Part shown: in pieces, positions 55,624-64,000 of the stretch | Layout: every line of letters starts with the position of its first letter | Numbering within the stretch: the first letter of the stretch is position 1 | Assembly (NCBI GenBank): GCA_009391845.1 | Contig: QWJG01000002.1 | Location: 1 to 64,000, forward strand | Source: Chloroflexota bacterium | Lineage (GTDB): Bacteria; Chloroflexota; Dehalococcoidia; UBA2979 | Length of the DNA: 64,000 bases | Direction: 5' to 3' | The notes under the pieces: generated by a model | The model's input: only the letters and a program-made list of their open reading frames with translations | What the model was told of the DNA's origin: nothing | The model's database searches: none | Translations under genes and position numbers: made by a program

Positions 55624-57111
55624 ATGACATTCACACGGCAGCCAAACGAGCAGACCGACTCGATCCAGGATCGCCTGGCTATCCCTCGTCAGCAGGTCCC
55701 GAAGCAGCAACCGCGCGAGCGCGTCCAGAACTTCGAGGAAACCTACCTCCCGATGCACCTCGACGCCGCGATCATCGAGGCCGCGCGCTGCATCGATTGC
55801 CCCTCGGCGCCGTGCATGTCGGCGTGCCCGGTGCACAACGACATCCCCGGCGCGCTCAAGCTGCTGGAGGATGGCGACATCCTCGGTGCGGCGAACAAGT
55901 TCCGCGAGACCTCCACCCTGCCGGAGATGTGCGGCCGGCTCTGCCCGCAGGAGTCGCTCTGCGAGGGTGACTGCGTCGTCGGGTTCGCGATCCGACCGGA
56001 TGGGATCAAGCAGGCGCCGGTCGCGATCGGCCGCCTGGAATCGTTCATCACCGACTCGCAGCGTGCACAGCTCGGCGGCTTTCCGAAGCAGCAGGCCGGT
56101 CCGTCCACCGGCCGTCGCGTTGCGATCGTGGGGAGCGGCCCCGCCGGACTCACCGTTGCCGAGGAGCTGGAGCTTCGCGGCCACCACTGCACGGTCTTCG
56201 ACATGTGGCCCGAGCCCGGCGGCGTACTCCGCTACGGCATCCCGAACTTCAAGATGAAGAAGGAGCTGCTCGAAGAGAAGCTGGACGCGCTGCGCGATCT
56301 GGGCGTCGAGTTCACGAACAACACCAAGATCGGCACCGACGTGACGCTCCAGGAGCTGCACGACGACCTCGGCTACGACGTGATCTTCGTCGGGACCGGC
56401 GCCGGCGTCGGCAACATGATGCGCATCGAGGGCGAAGAGCTCGGCAACATTTACCAGGCGACGGATTTCCTCGTGCGCGGGAACCTGGAGCCGGACGAGC
56501 TGCCGGAGCACCAGCGCGAACGCCCGGCGGTCGGCGACAACTGCGTCGTAATCGGCGGCGGCGACACCTCGATGGACTGCGTGCGCACGGCGGTCCGCCT
56601 GGGCGCGCAGAACGTCACCTGCGTCTACCGGCGCACAGAGAACGAGATGCTTGGCCGCGCCGAAGAGCGCACGCACGCCCGCGAGGAAGGCGTCGAGTTC
56701 GCCTACCTCACGACCCCTGTTCGCTTCATCGGCGACGACGACGGCAACGTCGCGGCGGTTGAGCTGGTGAAGATGGAGCTGAGCGAGCCGGACGACAGCG
56801 GACGCCGTCGCCCGGTAGTGATCGAGGGCTCCAACTACACCGTGCCGGCAAGTGCTGTCGCGATCGCCATCGGCTACGGCGCGGACCCGGAGTTCGCGGA
56901 GACGTCGCCGATTTCGACCAACCGCTGGCACCTCATCGAGGTCGACCACCGCACCGGCCAGACCAACATTCCCTATGTCTTCGCCGGTGGCGACGTCGTT
57001 CAGGGCGCGGACCTGGTGGTCACCGCAATCGCCGATGGCAAGCGCGCGGCCACCTGGCTGCACACCTACCTCTCCGGCCTCAACGCGATGGCCGCCGAAG
57101 AACGCAGCTAG
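55624..57111 (+). CDS. GltD-like NAD(P)-dependent FAD/Fe-S oxidoreductase
   Basis: A 495-aa flavoprotein of the glutamate synthase small-subunit family. The N-terminal Fer4_20 domain has two Cys clusters (CIDCPSAPCMSACPVHNDIP; MCGRLCPQESLCEGDC). The FAD motif is VAIVGSGPAGLTVAEEL (~159-175) and the NAD(P)H motif VIGGGDTSMDCVRTAVRLGA (~310-330), with YVFAGGDVVQGADLVVTAI near the end. No GltB is adjacent, so it may instead serve a ferredoxin:NADP reductase (NfnB) or dihydropyrimidine dehydrogenase-like role. Start ATG at 55624. Confidence 0.88.
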   Translation: MTFTRQPNEQTDSIQDRLAIPRQQVPKQQPRERVQNFEETYLPMHLDAAIIEAARCIDCPSAPCMSACPVHNDIPGALKLLEDGDILGAANKFRETSTLPEMCGRLCPQESLCEGDCVVGFAIRPDGIKQAPVAIGRLESFITDSQRAQLGGFPKQQAGPSTGRRVAIVGSGPAGLTVAEELELRGHHCTVFDMWPEPGGVLRYGIPNFKMKKELLEEKLDALRDLGVEFTNNTKIGTDVTLQELHDDLGYDVIFVGTGAGVGNMMRIEGEELGNIYQATDFLVRGNLEPDELPEHQRERPAVGDNCVVIGGGDTSMDCVRTAVRLGAQNVTCVYRRTENEMLGRAEERTHAREEGVEFAYLTTPVRFIGDDDGNVAAVELVKMELSEPDDSGRRRPVVIEGSNYTVPASAVAIAIGYGADPEFAETSPISTNRWHLIEVDHRTGQTNIPYVFAGGDVVQGADLVVTAIADGKRAATWLHTYLSGLNAMAAEERS

Positions 57112-57288
57112 TCCGAGACGCACGCACCGCCGCCAGGCCTCCTGCCTCGAGGTGCGTCCCGAGGTCTGGGGCGGCACCCGCCCTCGACAGTCTCGCGAGC
57201 TGAGCGGGGGTGCGGTCGGCTGTCAGCCCAACGTCCCGCGCTCTGCTATCGTCTCCGCCGAGTCGCCCAGCCACCGAGGAGTCCCTGC

Positions 57289-58521
57289 ATGCGCGCCGAA
57301 ATCATCTCGATCGGTACCGAGATCATGCTCGGCGAAATCACGGATACCAACGCCGCGTTCATCGCCTCCCAGCTCCCGGAATTCGGCATCGATCTGCTCT
57401 GGGTGTCTCAGCTCGGCGACAACCCGGACCGGCTGCGTGAGACCTTCAATCGCGCCTGGGAACGCTCCGACATCATCTTCACCACCGGCGGGCTCGGCCC
57501 AACCCAGGACGACCTCACCCGCGAGATGGTCGCCGGCGCGCTGGGCGAAGAACTGTACCGCGACGCGGATCAGGAATCGCACCTGCGCCAGATGATGGAG
57601 TCTCGAGGGCGCACGATGCCCGAGAGCAATCTGAAGCAGGCGAACCTGATCGCCTCGGCGCGCGCGATCTCCAACCCGCGCGGCACCGCCCCCGGCTGGT
57701 GGGTAGAGCGCGACGGCAAGATCTTTGTCGTGATGCCCGGACCACCGTCCGAAATGACGCGGATGTGGGAGCACGAGGTCGTCCCGGAACTGGATAAGCG
57801 CGCCGAGGGCATCCTGGTATCGCGCACGCTCAAGACCACCGGAATCGGCGAGGGATCTGTCGACGAGATGCTGTCGCCGCTGCTCGCCGGGACGAACCCC
57901 TCGATCGGCATCTACGCGCGCCGCGATGGCGTGCACGCGCGCATCTCCGCCAAGGCCGCGACCCGCGAGGAGGCGTGGCACCTGATCCACCCGGTGGAGG
58001 ACGAGGCACGGCGCATCCTCGGCGCGTCGGTCTGGGGCATCGACGAAGATACGCTCGAGGCGGCAATCGGCCGGATGCTAATCGAGCGTGGGCTCACCCT
58101 CGGCGCGATGGAGTCGGCGACGGGCGGCGCGATCGCCGACACGATCACCAACGTCTCGGGCTCCTCGGAGTACTTCAAAGGCAGCCTGGTCACGTACGCC
58201 ACGCAGGCGAAGATCGCGATGGGCGTCCCCGCGGAGATCGTGGCGATGCACGGCGTGATCTCCCGCGAGGTCGCCGAGGCGATGGCCGACGCGGCCCGCG
58301 CCCGCCTGGAAACGGACCTCGGCATCGGCATCACCGGCATCGCCGGCAATGAGGAGGTCGAGGGCCAGCCCCCCGGCACGATGCACATTGCTCTTTCCGA
58401 CGGCGAGCACATCGAGTACTCCCACTCGCAGTACTACCAGGGTCGCGAAGCCGCCAAGCGGCGCGCCGCGCTGATGGCGCTGACGATGCTCCGCCGCTAC
58501 CTGATGGCAGAGCGCGTCTGA
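57289..58521 (+). CDS. cinA: CinA-family protein
   Basis: A 410-aa CinA protein with two parts. The N-terminal MoCF/MoaB-like domain has GTEIMLGEITDTNAAFIA and FTTGGLGPTQDDLTRE. The C-terminal PncC-like nicotinamide-nucleotide amidase domain has TLGAMESATGGAIADTITNVSGSSEYFKGSLVTYA and GITGIAGNEEVEGQPPGTMHIAL. The family links NAD recycling (ADP-ribose pyrophosphatase and NMN deamidase) with competence in some bacteria. GAGGAG precedes the ATG. Note that GIAGNEEVEGQPPGT has Asn-Glu where GIAGPxGG is usual. Confidence 0.9.
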   Translation: MRAEIISIGTEIMLGEITDTNAAFIASQLPEFGIDLLWVSQLGDNPDRLRETFNRAWERSDIIFTTGGLGPTQDDLTREMVAGALGEELYRDADQESHLRQMMESRGRTMPESNLKQANLIASARAISNPRGTAPGWWVERDGKIFVVMPGPPSEMTRMWEHEVVPELDKRAEGILVSRTLKTTGIGEGSVDEMLSPLLAGTNPSIGIYARRDGVHARISAKAATREEAWHLIHPVEDEARRILGASVWGIDEDTLEAAIGRMLIERGLTLGAMESATGGAIADTITNVSGSSEYFKGSLVTYATQAKIAMGVPAEIVAMHGVISREVAEAMADAARARLETDLGIGITGIAGNEEVEGQPPGTMHIALSDGEHIEYSHSQYYQGREAAKRRAALMALTMLRRYLMAERV

Positions 58522-58534
58522 GGCGCAGCGAGGC

Positions 58535-59527
58535 GTGACACCCCTCGACGTCCCCCGCATCCTCCTCGGCGACAACGTCCTCTACCCGCTGCCGCTGCGC
58601 GACGGCGGCGTGTTCCTCATCGACGCGGGGCCCCACATCCCCGCCCGCGACAGCTCCGAGGACTCATGGACCTCGCTCGCGACGCAGCTCGCCGCGCATG
58701 GCATCGAGGTTGGCGACATCCGCTTCGCCCTCGTCACCCACGCGCACCTCGATCACGCCGGGCTCGCTTATCGCTGGGCGGAGGCAGGCGCGCAGGTGCT
58801 GGCCGGGGCGGCGGACCTCCTTGCGATCGAGCGCGGACAGGCGTCACGCGACGCACAGCGCGCGCTCCAGCTCGAGGACCTGCTGCGCCACGGCTGCCCG
58901 CCGGACGTCATCGAGGGCATGCGCTCACCGCGGGGCCGTCATCCCGCAGGCCTGCGCTGGGAGCCCTGTCCCGGCCGCTCGCTCGCGGCGCCGGAGCCTG
59001 CCTACGACCTCGAGGGTGGGCGCACGCTGCTGGTGATCGACGCGCCCGGGCATACGCCCGGTAACGTCGTGGCGTTCATCGCGGAGACGGGGGAGCTGTT
59101 CAGCGGCGACACGATCCTGCCGACGACCGTACCGACGCCCGGCATGCACTACCCGGCGGCGATCGAGGGCGTCGCGGATGCGCCGCGCTGGCCCTCGCTG
59201 CCCCCGTTCATCGCCTCCGTGACACGCCTGCGCGAGCTACCGATCCGGCGCATCTTCCCCGGCCACGGCGAACCCGTCGACGATCCGGAGCGGCTGTTCG
59301 CGCGCTTCGAGGAGCACCACGCGCGCCGCGCTCGCCGCCTCCGCGCCGCCCTCCTCGACGGCCCCGCCAGCACCTACGAGGTCGCGAAGCGCATGTTCCC
59401 GCGCATCCCGCCGCGGCGGCTGGGGCAGGCGATCACCGAGCTGCTCGGGCACCTCGATCTGCTCGAGCGCGAGGGAGCGGTTGTCGTGCAACGCGAGGGC
59501 GACGGGGTGCGGTACCGGCTGAGCTAG
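58535..59527 (+). CDS. MBL-fold metallo-hydrolase
   Basis: A 330-aa metallo-beta-lactamase-fold hydrolase. The metal motif THAHLDHAG (~68-76), the later His in APGHTPGNVVAF and Asp in LFSGDTILP, and FPGHGEPVDDP give a full dinuclear site. The C-terminal ~90 residues are a helical/winged-helix segment (STYEVAKRMFPRIPPRRLGQAITELLGHLDLLEREGAV), as in LACTB2-like or RNase Z-related members. The GTG lies 13 bp after cinA, so an operon is likely. Substrate unknown. Confidence 0.85.
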   Translation: MTPLDVPRILLGDNVLYPLPLRDGGVFLIDAGPHIPARDSSEDSWTSLATQLAAHGIEVGDIRFALVTHAHLDHAGLAYRWAEAGAQVLAGAADLLAIERGQASRDAQRALQLEDLLRHGCPPDVIEGMRSPRGRHPAGLRWEPCPGRSLAAPEPAYDLEGGRTLLVIDAPGHTPGNVVAFIAETGELFSGDTILPTTVPTPGMHYPAAIEGVADAPRWPSLPPFIASVTRLRELPIRRIFPGHGEPVDDPERLFARFEEHHARRARRLRAALLDGPASTYEVAKRMFPRIPPRRLGQAITELLGHLDLLEREGAVVVQREGDGVRYRLS

Positions 59528-59582
59528 CCGACCTCGTGGTTTCGAGCGAAGGCGCTCACCTCGAGCGACTGGAACGGGCGGG

Positions 59583-60497
59583 TCAGTCGGTCAACCGGTC
59601 CCAGCGGAACCAGCCGTCCAGCGGCACCTCGCTCAGGTTCCGATTCGACTCCCCACGCCACGGTCTCCATGGGCCGTACACGCCGACGTGCGACGCGCCG
59701 CCCAGAACGGCCGCCCACCACGACAAGGTCCCGTGCTCGAACAGGACGTTGTCGAACGTTCGGAGGTAGTCGAAGTCCTCGGCGGGCGAGGTAGACCGGA
59801 AGATCGGGTCGAAACGACTCAGTCCCTCAACGAACTCGTTCAGGTACTCGATGGACTCGGACAGGGGGACCGCCTGGTGCTCGGGGATCGACCGATGGAA
59901 GTTCACCGACCGCAGTTCCGCCTCCGTGTAGGCCTTCCAGACCGGCAGATCGGACACGATGTGGAGTCGATCAAAATCGAACCGCTCGATCGCCGCAAGG
60001 TAGTCGGCGATCCGCGGCTTCTCGTAGAACTCCTCTTTCATGAAGAGGCGATCGCCGGTCCGAAAATGCAATGCCAGATCCCGACCGGAACGCTTCTCGA
60101 CCGGTTGAAACCAGGAACGAATCGTTTCGAGGTGCGGGAGATAGTAGCGGTAGTCTTCGAAGAACCCGCTGAGCAACATCCGCCTCCGCGGATAGTCGCC
60201 ACGCGCCACCTCTTCGTAATACCGCTCAGTAATGATGAATCTGAACTGACGGCTGTCGGTCACGTTCAGATCGATTCCGAGCTTTGAGAACTCGCTGATC
60301 GCAGACGCGCTGGGTGGCTGAGTGATCCACAGTGGCAACCGGTAGTGCTCCGCCAGTAGCCGGGCGGCGATGTACTGGAACAGATTGTTGCCAAAGCCCA
60401 GTGTGAACGTGACGCAGACCATGTCCGGCAACCGGATCACGCCGAGCTGATCCAGCAGTGATGGCACTCGTCGGATCGCGCGCTCAGCGAGGTTCAT
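59583..60497 (-). CDS. GT11-like glycosyltransferase (alpha-1,2-fucosyltransferase type)
   Basis: A 304-aa protein whose blocks match the GT11 fucosyltransferase family: TLGFGNNLFQYIAARLLAEHY (~32-52, like GGxGNQLFQYAxGRxLA), LLSGFFEDYRYY (~108-119) and LALHFRTGDR (~141-150, like VHIRRGDY). The WWAAVLGGASHVGVYGPW block is also present. It probably adds fucose or another sugar to surface polysaccharide. The gene is less GC-rich than its surroundings (60001-60060 has 35 G+C of 60; 60241-60300 has 32 of 60), a sign of horizontal transfer. Confidence 0.65.
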   Translation of the reverse strand: MNLAERAIRRVPSLLDQLGVIRLPDMVCVTFTLGFGNNLFQYIAARLLAEHYRLPLWITQPPSASAISEFSKLGIDLNVTDSRQFRFIITERYYEEVARGDYPRRRMLLSGFFEDYRYYLPHLETIRSWFQPVEKRSGRDLALHFRTGDRLFMKEEFYEKPRIADYLAAIERFDFDRLHIVSDLPVWKAYTEAELRSVNFHRSIPEHQAVPLSESIEYLNEFVEGLSRFDPIFRSTSPAEDFDYLRTFDNVLFEHGTLSWWAAVLGGASHVGVYGPWRPWRGESNRNLSEVPLDGWFRWDRLTD

Positions 60498-60538
60498 TGG
60501 CGACGCTCCGTGTCACGAGTCGGCGGAGCGACCGCGTG

Positions 60539-60568
60539 ACATCACACACTACGACCAGCGTGTGATGT
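60539..60568 (-). terminator. Hairpin downstream of the VWA gene
   Basis: ACATCACAC and GTGTGATGT form a 9-bp stem with a 12-base loop, 17 bases past the stop of the 1103-aa gene. There is no T-run. It may be a weak terminator, or an operator for the next gene. Confidence 0.35.
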
Positions 60569-60584
60569 ACTAGGAACGTATCAG

Positions 60585-63500
60585 TTAGTCGGCTGCGAGG
60601 TGTCGGTACAGCGTCGGCAACCGCCGAGGCAACGACTCGATGTTGTCGACGACCTCGTAGCCGATGTCGTCGCACATCTGCTTCAGGTAGTCGTGGCCTT
60701 CCTTGTCGACAGTGATCAGGAACGGCGTCACACCGATGCGTTTGGCCTCGTTGAGGGCCTGCTTCGTGTCGTGGACGGCGTATTCCTTCTCGGTGCGGTC
60801 GCGGCCATAGCCGTGATCCTGCGGGCGTCCGTCGGACACCATGATCAGAATCTTCACCTTCGCGTCGTACTGATCCAGCTTGTGGGTGGCGTGGCGGATC
60901 GCCGGACCCATGCGCGTCGAGCGGACCGGATCGATCTTGTCGATGCGCTTGCGGACGCGGTCTGAGAACTCCTCGTCCAGGTCCTTGATCACGTGGAACT
61001 CCACGTTGTCGCGACCGTAGCCGGAGAAGCCGTAGATGCCGTACGCGTCGCCAATCGCTTCGAGGGCTTCGACGACCAGGACGGTCGACTCCTTCTCGAG
61101 GTCGATGATGCGCTTCGGTGGCTCGATCGCCTGCTTGGCACGGCGCTGGGCGAGCCACTGGAAGTACTTCGAGGGATCGCCCTGGAAGTCTTCTTCCTCT
61201 TCTTCGTACTTCTGGCGCTGCTTCTCGATCTCCTCGTCGGTGGAGGCCGACATGTCGAGGAGGAACGCGACCGCGACATCGCGCTCGATCTTGTTACGCC
61301 GCGAGTAGACGCGCGCGAGCGGACCGACGCCGGCCTTCTTGTCGATGTGGAAGGAAATCGCCTCGTCCAGATCGATCTCGTGACCGTCTTCCAGGCGCCG
61401 CATCTTGCGGAAGCTTTCCGGGCGCATGAGTTCGAACTGGCGACGGGTCTCCATCACCAGGCCGTGGTGCTTGCGGAGGATCTCTTCGTAGTACTCGGTG
61501 TCGCCCTCGTCGCCGAGGCGCTCGCCGACGCGGCACCAGCGCGGGCGGTAGTCCGACGCGCGGAAGTCCCACTCGTCGTAGTAGTGCCACTCCACCTCGA
61601 CCTTGAGCTCTTCGTCGTCGGCGCCTTCGCCGCCGCCCGGTTCGTCACCGGACTCGCCGTCCTCGCCCTTCTTCTCGCTGGCGGGGGTGGCGGAATCCTT
61701 CTCGAGGTTGTCCAGGAACATCCCGAGGCTGGACGCGAGGTCGCCCTCTGCCCACTCGCTGATTGTGATCTCCACGGAGTTCTGGAGCAGCTCCATGAGC
61801 TGTTCCTTGGTCAGCGGGGAGGCGGTGCCATCCTGCTGTCCGCCCTGCTGGTCCTTCAGCTTCATCATCAGCTGGACCAGTTCCGGCTTGAAGTCGCCAC
61901 GGAACTCCGGCTGCTCCGGGTTCTGGAAGGCCATCTCTTCGCCGGACGGCATCGGTGCGTCGCCACCTTCGCCGCCACCGGGCATGTCCGGAGCGATCGA
62001 GATCATGTCTTCGTCGGGCGCCAGCCAGTCGGCCTCGATCGCGTCTTGCGGGAGGTTCGGGATCCGCATCGCGATGTCGTAGAGGGCCGCCGCGACCTCG
62101 GCGGTGTCCTGCACCGTCGCACCGGGCTGCTCCGCGATCTTCAACGCCGCCAGCGCCTGCGCCAACGTGTCCTGCATCGTCAGCGGCCAGCGGACGGTGT
62201 CCGGGCGACCCAACGAGGCGCGCAAGAGGTTCTCGACGAACGCCTGGCGCAGGCCCATCGCCCGCACCTCGGGGCGGCGCTCGGACTCGATGCTCTGGAG
62301 GCGCGCCAGCCAGGCGCGGATGCCGCCGTACTCGCGCGAGACGAACGCGTCGACACGCGTGTCCTCGGCGATCGTGAACAGGCCGGAGATGAGGAGGCGG
62401 TCGGAGAACATGTTAAAGTACCGCTGCATCGCGGTACTGGCGAGGCGCTCGACCGGTGCAACCTCGCCGGCTTCGGTCGCCTCGGTCGCTGCAGCGGCCT
62501 CCGTCGCATCGATGCCGCGCTCAGCGAGCGCGGCGGCGCGCCGTTGCTCGCGATCGACGACTGTCGAGGGCGTCAGCGGCCCCTGCTCGCCCCAGCGGTA
62601 GCCGAACGAGCCGAACTCGAGCCGCCCCGTCTGGTGCGTCGTGTAGACCTTGTAGACCTGAAAGTTGGACGCCTGCTCGGGGAACGAGCTGACGAACGGC
62701 GGCAGGTAGATTGTCGTGCCCTCGGTCGTCGGCGCCGACTCGGACATCCAGCCGATGTTGCGATCGACCAGCTCTTCCGAGGACAGGACGGCGACCTGCT
62801 CGCCGGACAGCGCCTTCGCGTAGAGGCGCAGCATGCTGCTCACCGCGGGCAGTTCCACCCGCGCGGACAGCGCGCGCAGCATCTCTTCGGCACGCGTGGA
62901 CTCGAGGCGGAAGTACGCCTCCGCACCTTCCGCGTTGCCCTGCTTGAGGATCTCGATGCCGGTCTCGGCCCAGCGGCCCATCTGTTCGGCGGTGAGGCGG
63001 GAGCGTACGAACGGCGCGGACTTCAGGTACTCCATCGCGGCGGTGGAGCTACCGGGCGCGACCGAGGACGCGAACGCCAGCAGCGCGCCGTGATCCTCCG
63101 CCTCAACCTGGGTCAGCGATTGCGCTGCATCCGCGAAGAGCGGGAACCCCTGCCGGCCGACGTCCATCGTCACGCGCGAGGCGAGATCGAGGAACGCGCC
63201 ACGCTGATCGGCGGCGACGCCCTCGATGAGCTTCGGACCGCGTTCGAAGTAGAGACGGGTGTCCGCCCACGATGCGCGGGTGACCGCGCGGGCGAACGCC
63301 AGGAACGGCTCGCGATCGGCCGCCGCGAGGTGCTCGAAGATCTCGCCGGCCCCCTCGAGGACGCTGTTCGCTAGTTCGTAGGAACGCTCGGTGAGCTGAT
63401 CGATGATGTCGACGAGGCGCCCCACCGAGGCGAGCGGCAGCGATCCGAGCAGCCGCGGGCTGTGCTGGAAGTAGAGCCCGGCAAGCGCGATCGACTTCCA

Positions 63501-63896
63501 GTTGCCGCGACAGAGCCGTCCGCCCTGTTGCGACCAGGTGTCCAGCTCGGCGGTGGTGAGATGTGCCAGCGCGTCCGGCGTCGCCTTGAGGAAGGCCGCT
63601 GCCATCAGCGAGGACTCGGTCGCCAGTCCGGTCGCCAGCGCGAGCCAGTGCTCTAGCTCCTCGAAGCTGAGGCGCGCGGCGACCTGCGGGCTGGCGCGGA
63701 AGTACTCCGCCGACGCCTCCCACGAGCGCAGCGAGTGGTTGGCGAGCGCAACGCCCGCCTTTGCCCAGCGATCGAGCTGCGCCTCATCGAAGCGCGACTC
63801 CAGACCGGCGAGACCCGTTGCGAGGTCATCCGGCAACGAAGCGCCGAAGCCCTTGAGCTCGTTGGCATACCGGTCCTGGAGCTGGGCGATCGTCAC
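60585..63896 (-). CDS. NorD/CbbO-like VWA protein with helical repeats
   Basis: A 1103-aa protein with a C-terminal von Willebrand A domain. The MIDAS motif is FLLDMSAST (Asp881-Ser885), with ILIMVSDGRPQDHGYG near residue 1020. Residues ~20-370 form about eight helical repeats of ~45 residues, each with a YF/F-x-x-SP... and L-x-x-W/A-x-x pattern (EYFRASPQVAARL, FLKATPDALAHL, YFQHSPRLLGSL, YFERGPKLIEGV, EYLKSAPFVRSRL). Gly/Glu-rich linkers near 640 and 780 separate domains. It is two bases from the end of an AAA+ gene, so this is a NorQ-NorD or CbbQ-CbbO type activase pair. Its client enzyme is not in the window. Confidence 0.85.
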   Translation of the reverse strand: MTIAQLQDRYANELKGFGASLPDDLATGLAGLESRFDEAQLDRWAKAGVALANHSLRSWEASAEYFRASPQVAARLSFEELEHWLALATGLATESSLMAAAFLKATPDALAHLTTAELDTWSQQGGRLCRGNWKSIALAGLYFQHSPRLLGSLPLASVGRLVDIIDQLTERSYELANSVLEGAGEIFEHLAAADREPFLAFARAVTRASWADTRLYFERGPKLIEGVAADQRGAFLDLASRVTMDVGRQGFPLFADAAQSLTQVEAEDHGALLAFASSVAPGSSTAAMEYLKSAPFVRSRLTAEQMGRWAETGIEILKQGNAEGAEAYFRLESTRAEEMLRALSARVELPAVSSMLRLYAKALSGEQVAVLSSEELVDRNIGWMSESAPTTEGTTIYLPPFVSSFPEQASNFQVYKVYTTHQTGRLEFGSFGYRWGEQGPLTPSTVVDREQRRAAALAERGIDATEAAAATEATEAGEVAPVERLASTAMQRYFNMFSDRLLISGLFTIAEDTRVDAFVSREYGGIRAWLARLQSIESERRPEVRAMGLRQAFVENLLRASLGRPDTVRWPLTMQDTLAQALAALKIAEQPGATVQDTAEVAAALYDIAMRIPNLPQDAIEADWLAPDEDMISIAPDMPGGGEGGDAPMPSGEEMAFQNPEQPEFRGDFKPELVQLMMKLKDQQGGQQDGTASPLTKEQLMELLQNSVEITISEWAEGDLASSLGMFLDNLEKDSATPASEKKGEDGESGDEPGGGEGADDEELKVEVEWHYYDEWDFRASDYRPRWCRVGERLGDEGDTEYYEEILRKHHGLVMETRRQFELMRPESFRKMRRLEDGHEIDLDEAISFHIDKKAGVGPLARVYSRRNKIERDVAVAFLLDMSASTDEEIEKQRQKYEEEEEDFQGDPSKYFQWLAQRRAKQAIEPPKRIIDLEKESTVLVVEALEAIGDAYGIYGFSGYGRDNVEFHVIKDLDEEFSDRVRKRIDKIDPVRSTRMGPAIRHATHKLDQYDAKVKILIMVSDGRPQDHGYGRDRTEKEYAVHDTKQALNEAKRIGVTPFLITVDKEGHDYLKQMCDDIGYEVVDNIESLPRRLPTLYRHLAAD

Positions 63897-63898
63897 GG

Positions 63899-64000
63899 CT
63901 ACTCCTCGAAAATCGAGGTCACGACCTCTTCGATTGAGCGCTGGACCTCCAGGTCGTCGGTCAGTGCCCAGGTCACGGCGACCTGACAGGCGCGGCGCGG
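63899..64000 (-). CDS. NorQ/CbbQ-type AAA+ ATPase, C-terminal end (partial)
   Basis: Only the last 33 residues are in the window: RRACQVAVTWALTDDLEV, then QRSIEEVVTSIFEE and TAG. Ending in PLTDD-type and EEVVxxIF sequences is typical of NirQ/NorQ/CbbQ ATPases, and the VWA partner gene follows after two bases. The Walker motifs would lie beyond the right edge. Confidence 0.7.
   Translation of the reverse strand, partial: PRRACQVAVTWALTDDLEVQRSIEEVVTSIFEE

Noticed and set aside
60539..60568. CRP/FNR-type site (TGTGA...TCACA)
   Set aside because: The half-sites are in the reverse order (TCACA first, TGTGA second) with the wrong spacing, so a hairpin is the better reading.
60993..63374. A 793-residue open frame on the plus strand
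   Set aside because: It is antisense to the NorD-like gene and has no recognisable domain.

Overview
The window is one continuous stretch of high-GC bacterial chromosome (roughly 65-70% G+C by eye). It is densely coded on both strands, with short intergenic gaps and many 1-4 bp gene overlaps. I see no insertion sequences, phage genes, CRISPR arrays, rRNA or tRNA. The gene set is a rod-shaped, peptidoglycan-making (murA, murI, mreB), aerobic or facultative heterotroph with F-type ATP synthase and Rex redox control. DUF951, DUF6159, DUF4129/DUF58/MoxR, crotonyl-CoA carboxylase/reductase and paired thiolase/DUF35 genes together suggest a Chloroflexota lineage (Dehalococcoidia/Tepidiforma-like or Thermomicrobia-like). 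That placement is an inference, and a high-GC actinobacterial relative is not excluded.

Layout. 0.1-6.5 kb: MscS-type channel, DUF6159 membrane protein, mobA and yqeC (molybdo-hydroxylase maturation), a methyltransferase, a CNNM/CorC transporter and a HAD hydrolase. 6.5-7.9 kb: a HicAB toxin-antitoxin locus whose toxin is frameshifted, and an O6-alkylguanine-DNA methyltransferase. 7.9-10.7 kb: HpcH/HpaI aldolase plus Ldh-family dehydrogenase, and a D12-class adenine methylase. 10.8-15 kb: nitrogen module amt-glnK-glnD behind a tandem 22-bp repeat. 15-20.7 kb: Cof phosphatase, NUDIX, crotonyl-CoA carboxylase/reductase, a secreted protein with a serially duplicated gene end, a beta-hydroxyacid dehydrogenase, a 44-aa membrane microprotein and a nitroreductase. 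20.9-23.7 kb: DUF35 plus thiolase-like pair, and a hotdog-hotdog-microprotein operon. 23.9-30.7 kb: NIPSNAP-like, IMPase, SCO1664-type kinase-like, DehI-like, LOG, ispH, a broken response regulator and an alpha/beta hydrolase. 30.7-33.6 kb: pabC-pabB and VanZ.

33.7-46.4 kb: SUMF1-fold protein and rex (divergent), mreB, murA with Asp in place of the catalytic Cys, then the complete ATP synthase operon atpZ/I-B-E-F-H-A-G-D-C on the minus strand, preceded by DUF151 and DUF951 genes. 46.4-50.3 kb: pyrF, murI, a cytochrome P450 interrupted by an amber codon, and comB. 50.3-54.4 kb: MoxR-DUF58-DUF4129 operon. 54.5-60.5 kb: DinB-like, DUF2834, GltD-like flavoprotein, CinA, MBL hydrolase, and a lower-GC GT11-like glycosyltransferase. 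60.6-64 kb: a 1103-aa NorD/CbbO-like VWA protein and the C-terminus of its NorQ/CbbQ-type AAA+ partner, running off the window.

The most unusual points are three damaged genes in 42 kb (frameshifted hicA, amber-interrupted response regulator and P450), four tandem copies of a gene's last 26 bp including its stop codon, a Cys-to-Asp MurA, signal-peptide-like N-termini on ATP synthase b and c with a ~100-residue insertion in subunit a, a Cys-less thiolase paired with DUF35, and a helical-repeat VWA/AAA+ pair.
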